64,000 nt of DNA from NCBI GenBank assembly GCA_965261165.1, contig OZ253445.1, positions 496,001 to 560,000 of the forward strand, written 5' to 3'. The stretch is from SMWN01 sp965261165. Its GTDB lineage: Bacteria > Pseudomonadota > Gammaproteobacteria > Eutrophobiales > Eutrophobiaceae. The notes beneath the pieces are model-generated. The model saw only the letters and a program-made list of their open reading frames with translations. It did not search any database and was not told where the DNA came from. This document shows positions 59,762 through 64,000 of this stretch, piece after piece (positions within the stretch are counted from its first letter, which is position 1; each line of letters begins with the position of its first letter). Both the position numbers and the translations under genes were made by a program.

Positions 59762-60772
59762 TTATGCCACCTTGTTTGGTGGTTTCACGCCATCGATAAA
59801 TGCCTTGGCATTTTCAAGCGACAACAAACCCATAGCGACACGTGTTTCTGTTGTGGCACTTCCAAGATGTGGCAACATGACCACGTTATCCATCGTCAAA
59901 AGATCTTCGCTAACAATTGGCTCTTTGGCAAAAACATCTAGTCCTGCACCAGCAATGACACCATCCTTAAGTGCCTGAACCAATGCTGGTTCGTCAACCA
60001 CATCGCCACGAGCCGTATTAATCAGAAATGCTGAATTCTTCATCATTCCCAGACGCTCAGCATTTATCAGGTTAGTGTTACTGCCGCCGCCTGGGCAATG
60101 CAGGGTAATAAAATCAGCATCTTTCAAAACATCTTCAATGGAATCTAACTGTGTCGCACTAAATTTCTTAATCACTTCATCTGATGGTGGATAAGGGTCA
60201 TAGAAGCTGACCTCCATACCAAAACCAAAATGGGCTTTTTGTGCAGCTGCCTGAGCAATCCGTCCAAAACCGATGAAACCAAGTTTCTTACCTGTTGGTT
60301 TTGTTGCAAGAAAATGCGTTGGACACCAACCATCCCATTTATTTTCACGAATCAGTCGTTCACCTTCACCAGCACGTCTTGCCACCATCAGTAATAACGT
60401 CATGGCAATATCCGCGGCACAATCAGTCAACACATCTGGTGTATTCGTCACCATAACACCAGCAGCCTCGGCCGCTTTAGTATCAATATTATTGAAACCG
60501 ACACCAAAATTACATAGTGCCTGACACTTCCTTCCTTCGACACCAAGAATCTCTGAATCAATCAAAAAATCTGACACCGTAGGACATACCACATCATAAT
60601 TTTTCATAGCATCTTGAAGCTCTCCCACAGACATCTTGTGGTCATCTTCATTCAAGGTCACGTCAAATAATTCTTGTGCTTTGCTCTCCGCTTCCGCAGG
60701 CCACTTTCGGGTAAGTAGTACCTTTGATTTACTCACTAATTTAACTCCTAAATTTGTTTTATCATTGCTCAA
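59762..60772 (-). CDS. hprA: Hydroxypyruvate/glyoxylate reductase (D-2-hydroxyacid dehydrogenase)
   Basis: 336-residue NAD(P)H-dependent reductase that converts hydroxypyruvate to D-glycerate in the serine cycle. The Rossmann segment is GFIGFGRIAQ near residue 161. The catalytic Arg lies in NTARGDVVDE and the catalytic His in LPHLGSAT; the acidic partner is in GAGLDVFAKEP. An N-terminal extension of about 18 residues precedes the usual KVLLTRKWP start, and the first Met could be internal. The position between mtkB and ppc decides the assignment; by sequence alone glyoxylate reductase or another 2-ketoacid reductase would be possible. Confidence 0.9.
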   Translation of the reverse strand: MSNDKTNLGVKLVSKSKVLLTRKWPAEAESKAQELFDVTLNEDDHKMSVGELQDAMKNYDVVCPTVSDFLIDSEILGVEGRKCQALCNFGVGFNNIDTKAAEAAGVMVTNTPDVLTDCAADIAMTLLLMVARRAGEGERLIRENKWDGWCPTHFLATKPTGKKLGFIGFGRIAQAAAQKAHFGFGMEVSFYDPYPPSDEVIKKFSATQLDSIEDVLKDADFITLHCPGGGSNTNLINAERLGMMKNSAFLINTARGDVVDEPALVQALKDGVIAGAGLDVFAKEPIVSEDLLTMDNVVMLPHLGSATTETRVAMGLLSLENAKAFIDGVKPPNKVA

Positions 60773-60834
60773 AATATATTAAGGGCATAGCGTCATAGAT
60801 GCAGCGCCCTTTGCTTAATTTTTATTGCAAAGTA

Positions 60835-61725
60835 CTAGCCTGTTTTAGCCATTACTTCCTTTACGACAGGTGCAAATGAGGCTGGATTAGGCACAACATG
60901 CACACCACATTCTGTTAATATTTCAACCTTCTCAGCCGCACTATCGCCGACAGCAGAAATAATGGCGCCTGCATGGCCCATACGAGTGCCTTTAGGTGCC
61001 GTCAGGCCAGCAATGTAACCAATCACAGGCTTGGACATATTATCTTTAGCCCATTGAGCCGCAGCTACTTCTTGCGGACCACCAATCTCACCAATCATAA
61101 CCACTGCCTTGGTATCTGGATCTTCTTCGAAATACTGAAGATGGTCGACGAAGGCACTGCCATTGATAGGATCACCACCTATACCGATACTACTTGAAAT
61201 GCCAATACCGATTTCTCTCATTTGGTCAGCAGCCTCATAACCCAAGGTGCCTGAACGACCGACAACACCGACAGGACCAGGTATATAGATATGACCAGGC
61301 ATGATGCCCATCATACACTTTCCTGGACTGATAGAACCGGCGCAGTTAGGACCCGTCAGCACCATGCGGTCTTCTTTCTTGTAACGAAGCATGTAACGCT
61401 TAACACGAATCATGTCCTGTGAAGGGATCCCATCAGTGATAGCCACACAGAATTTAATACCACCGTCTGCAGCCTCCATGATGCTATCTGCAGCATATGG
61501 AGACGGTACAAAAATGATACTGGCATTTGCGCCAGTCGCTTCTACTGCTTTTTTTACCGTATTAAAAACAGGACGATCAAGATGTTTTGTTCCGCCCTTA
61601 CCAGGAGTCACACCACCAACTATGTTAGTGCCGTATTCGATCATTTCAGTCGCATGAAAAGTACCAATTTGACCGGTAAAACCTTGGATAATTACTTTTG
61701 AATTCTTGTCTAACAAAATTGCCAT
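60835..61725 (-). CDS. mtkB: Malate-CoA ligase alpha subunit
   Basis: 296-residue ADP-forming acyl-CoA ligase subunit that binds CoA and carries the phospho-His. With MtkA it makes malyl-CoA from malate, ATP and CoA. The CoA-binding N-terminus is VIIQGFTGQIGTFHATEMIE, and the phosphorylated His is in RMGHAGAIISA near residue 250. It is homologous to succinyl-CoA synthetase SucD. Malate specificity is inferred from its place between malyl-CoA lyase and hydroxypyruvate reductase. It starts at the base adjoining the mtkA stop, so the two are translationally coupled. Confidence 0.9.
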   Translation of the reverse strand: MAILLDKNSKVIIQGFTGQIGTFHATEMIEYGTNIVGGVTPGKGGTKHLDRPVFNTVKKAVEATGANASIIFVPSPYAADSIMEAADGGIKFCVAITDGIPSQDMIRVKRYMLRYKKEDRMVLTGPNCAGSISPGKCMMGIMPGHIYIPGPVGVVGRSGTLGYEAADQMREIGIGISSSIGIGGDPINGSAFVDHLQYFEEDPDTKAVVMIGEIGGPQEVAAAQWAKDNMSKPVIGYIAGLTAPKGTRMGHAGAIISAVGDSAAEKVEILTECGVHVVPNPASFAPVVKEVMAKTG

Positions 61726-62913
61726 TTATTGTGTCTCCCGTTCACTAATCGCTTCTTTCCAGGCTGCAACAGCTTTATCCGCTGCTTCCTGTAAAGTATC
61801 CGCAGAAATGATAGGAAGACCACTTTCTTTAATAATCTTCTGTCCTTCTTCCACATTGGTGCCTGATAGTCGAACCACCAGAGGCACCTTTAAGTCGATT
61901 TGTTTAACCGCCTGAACAACACCATCAGCAATCCAGTCACAACGGTTAATACCAGCGAAGATATTCACCAGTATGCATTCGACACTGTCATCAGAAAGAA
62001 CCAGCTTAAAAGCTTTGGCAGTACGTTCAGCAGAAGCACCACCGCCAATATCAAGGAAATTAGCTGGCTCACCACCGGCGTGCATGATCATGTCCATGGA
62101 GGCCATAGCTAGGCCAGCACCGTTGATGATGCAGCCGATGTTTCCATCCAGACCAACGTAACTTAAACCACGGTCTAATGCATGCATTTCACGTGGATCT
62201 TCCTGCGATTTATCACGAAGTTCTGAAATATTTGGATGACGGAATAGGGCGTTATCATCAAAGCTCATTTTCGCATCGACAGCAATTATTTTGCCTTCTT
62301 TAGTTACAGCCAATGGGTTGATCTCGACCATATTGGCATCTAGGTCGCGCATGGCACGGTAGCAACCAAGAAATGTTGTCACGGCCTGATTAATCTGTGA
62401 TTTATCCAGACCTAATGCAAAGGCTAGTTCACGAGCCTGAAATGCTTGCATACCGACTGCTGGTTCAACAGAAATCTTGACGATAGATTCTGGCTTTTCA
62501 ACAGCCAGTTGCTCAATTTCCATACCACCTTCTGCTGAAGCAACTACGGTGACACGCTCTGCAGTTCTATCTAGCACAAACGCCAAATAGATTTCACGAT
62601 TGATGTCACAACCTTCTTCAATGTACAGGCGATGACAGACCTTACCTCTAGGACCAGTTTGATGCGTAACCAGTTTTTTACCCAATAACTCATCTGCTGC
62701 CGACCATACTTCATTTTCACTAAAGCAGACTTTAATCCCACCTGCCTTACCACGCGCACCAGAATGAATCTGAGCCTTGACAACCCAGACGCTGCCGCCA
62801 ATTTCAGAACATCTATATGATGCCTGTTCAGGACTATATGCCAAGCCGCCAGCACCCACAGGCACGCCATATCCTGCGAGGATCTCTTTTGCTTGATATT
62901 CATGGACATCCAC
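61726..62913 (-). CDS. mtkA: Malate-CoA ligase beta subunit
   Basis: 395-residue ATP-grasp subunit, paralogous to SucC, that supplies the nucleotide site of malate-CoA ligase. It begins MDVHEYQAKEILAGYGVPV. The ATP-grasp region shows KAQIHSGARGKAGGIKVC, the metal-binding NMVEINPLAV, and the GIINGAGLAM-type nucleotide segment (IGCIINGAGLAMASMDMI). The C-terminal NIFAGINRCDWIA is standard. Its location 44 bases after malyl-CoA lyase argues for malate rather than succinate as substrate. Confidence 0.9.
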   Translation of the reverse strand: MDVHEYQAKEILAGYGVPVGAGGLAYSPEQASYRCSEIGGSVWVVKAQIHSGARGKAGGIKVCFSENEVWSAADELLGKKLVTHQTGPRGKVCHRLYIEEGCDINREIYLAFVLDRTAERVTVVASAEGGMEIEQLAVEKPESIVKISVEPAVGMQAFQARELAFALGLDKSQINQAVTTFLGCYRAMRDLDANMVEINPLAVTKEGKIIAVDAKMSFDDNALFRHPNISELRDKSQEDPREMHALDRGLSYVGLDGNIGCIINGAGLAMASMDMIMHAGGEPANFLDIGGGASAERTAKAFKLVLSDDSVECILVNIFAGINRCDWIADGVVQAVKQIDLKVPLVVRLSGTNVEEGQKIIKESGLPIISADTLQEAADKAVAAWKEAISERETQ

Positions 62914-62957
62914 TATTACACCCTCTCAAATTTAATTATTATGCTTAACTTTTTATC

Positions 62958-63908
62958 TTATGATTTAGCATCAATTTGATCGGCTTGAGCAATGACATTA
63001 CGTGCCATCTTCTCAGAGGCGATATCGATCATCTTGCCGTCTAACTGAGCTGCGCCCTTACCAACTGCGGCAGCTTCTTGCAAAGCTTCCAGAACGCGTC
63101 TAGCACGTGTCACTTCCGCTTCTGGCGGAGACATCACTTCGTTTGCTAATCCAATCTGTGAAGGATGAATCGCCCATTTACCTTCATAACCCAGCGCAGC
63201 TACACGTCCTGCAGCTTCTTTAAATGCTTCTGGATCACTAAAGTCACCAAATGGTCCGTCAATGGCGCGCAAACCATAGGCACGACAGGCGGTCAGCATC
63301 TGAACCTGAGCAGCATGCCATTGGTCAGTCGGATTCCCCGCACAGACATAATCTGGATTCAAACCACCAATCACTGTGGTACGTGAACGCAGGCTAGCTG
63401 CATAATCAGCCACACCGAAATGGAAGGCTTCCAGACGCGAGCTAGCCTGAGCAATAGCGAATACGTTGGCACCACCCAGTGCTGTTTCGATCAAACATTC
63501 AAGGCCAATTCTTTTCTCCAGACCCATAGCATCTTCAATCTGAGTAACCAGCATATCAACAGCGTAAACGTCTTCAGCTGTTCCTACTTTTGGGATTAAG
63601 ATGGTATCGAGATTATCACCAGCCTGTTCCAGAATATCAACCACATCGCGATACATGTAGTGTGTATCCAGCCCATTGATGCGAACTGACACGGTTTTGC
63701 TACCCCAGTCAATATCGTTCAATGCTTCAATAATATTCTCACGGGCTTGTTCTTTGTCATCAGGGACTACAGCATCTTCGCAATCAAGGAAAACATAGTC
63801 GGCGGCAGATGCAGCAGCTTTTTCAAACATGCTTGGGTTAGAGCCAGGCACGGCTAACTCACTACGCTGTAAGCGTGGCGTGGCTTGTTCAAATTGCGTA
63901 AAACTCAT
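62958..63908 (-). CDS. mcl: L-malyl-CoA lyase (HpcH/HpaI family)
   Basis: 316-residue TIM-barrel lyase that splits malyl-CoA into glyoxylate and acetyl-CoA, the defining last step of the serine cycle. The start MSFTQFEQATPRLQRSELAV and the metal- and substrate-binding segments FLDCEDAVVPDDK, SVRINGLDT and LECLIETALGG match the CitE-like malyl-CoA lyases. PFGDFSDPEAF and AIHPSQIGLAN are also typical of that group. It is the first gene of the cluster visible here; 92 bases remain upstream before the window ends. A GAGAG element precedes the ATG. Confidence 0.93.
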   Translation of the reverse strand: MSFTQFEQATPRLQRSELAVPGSNPSMFEKAAASAADYVFLDCEDAVVPDDKEQARENIIEALNDIDWGSKTVSVRINGLDTHYMYRDVVDILEQAGDNLDTILIPKVGTAEDVYAVDMLVTQIEDAMGLEKRIGLECLIETALGGANVFAIAQASSRLEAFHFGVADYAASLRSRTTVIGGLNPDYVCAGNPTDQWHAAQVQMLTACRAYGLRAIDGPFGDFSDPEAFKEAAGRVAALGYEGKWAIHPSQIGLANEVMSPPEAEVTRARRVLEALQEAAAVGKGAAQLDGKMIDIASEKMARNVIAQADQIDAKS

Positions 63909-63937
63909 AGCTTCACTCTCGTAAGATTTAATTTCCC

Positions 63938-63959
63938 CCTCCGCTTATGCGTACGGAGG
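63938..63959 (-). promoter_or_regulatory. Leader hairpin upstream of mcl
   Basis: CCTCCG (63938-63943) and CGGAGG (63954-63959) form a perfect 6-bp stem with a 10-base loop, about 30 bases upstream of the mcl ATG. There is no T-run on the minus strand, so it is more likely an operator or an mRNA leader structure than a terminator. Confidence 0.35.
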
Positions 63960-64000
63960 AAAAGTCAATAATATAGAATTAAATTCGATCTTCAGCCGTA

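Noticed and set aside
60835..62913. Succinyl-CoA synthetase SucCD
   Set aside because: The sequence family is shared, but the gene order with malyl-CoA lyase, hydroxypyruvate reductase and PEP carboxylase favours malate-CoA ligase; direct substrate evidence is lacking.

Overview
The window comes from an AT-leaning (roughly 40% GC by eye) gammaproteobacterium that very probably grows on one-carbon compounds through the serine cycle. The gammaproteobacterial signature is the combination sdhCDAB-sdhE-ygfZ, ygfX, ubiG-gph, dsbB, ffh-ypjD-corC and gltX beside tRNA genes. The one-carbon signature is an operon at the right end (minus strand, 56976-63908) encoding malyl-CoA lyase, malate-CoA ligase beta and alpha, hydroxypyruvate reductase and PEP carboxylase. 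I cannot place the organism in a family or genus from sequence alone.

Layout. 1-6380: end of a dihydrolipoyl dehydrogenase gene, a SulP anion transporter with STAS and cyclic-nucleotide-binding domains, an esterase and argG. 6561-8898: a sugar-nucleotide pair (UDP-glucuronate-type epimerase and an internally shortened, possibly chimeric nucleotide-sugar dehydrogenase) and a decayed small gene. 8899-13663: acuI-leuC-leuD-gltX followed by tRNA-Ala and tRNA-Glu, all minus strand. 13826-36158: a secretion locus with a Sel1 protein, a SapC-family protein, a small secreted acidic protein, a 5487-residue two-partner-secretion exoprotein (TpsA), its outer-membrane transporter (TpsB) and a periplasmic parvulin. 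36434-44344, divergent: a cyclase-FHA protein, a PP2C phosphatase, a Ser/Thr kinase with a C-terminal SUMF/FGE-like domain and a second membrane-anchored SUMF/FGE-like protein. 44746-56522: ubiG-gph, ygfX, the succinate dehydrogenase operon with two assembly factors, ygfZ, dsbB, ffh, a HemX-like protein and a CorC/CNNM protein. 56976-63908: serine cycle.

The most interesting part is 14-44 kb. The small secreted protein at 15226-15780 is a gap-free relative of the extreme C-terminal domain of the giant exoprotein, including a C-x5-C pair and an acidic tail. The exoprotein carries a nearly identical internal duplication of about 1.6 kb, five copies of a 73-residue module and many short ITTT-type repeats. 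Next to it lies a eukaryotic-like phospho-signalling cassette without any type VI secretion genes. I propose that these genes form one envelope or adhesion system; this is an inference.

Two genome-level oddities run through the window. Short tandem duplications, mostly with a 15-18 bp period, occur in many intergenic gaps and in some genes, and one appears to have frameshifted a small gene. There are also three decayed copies of an IS5-like element, one of them directly upstream of the small secreted protein.
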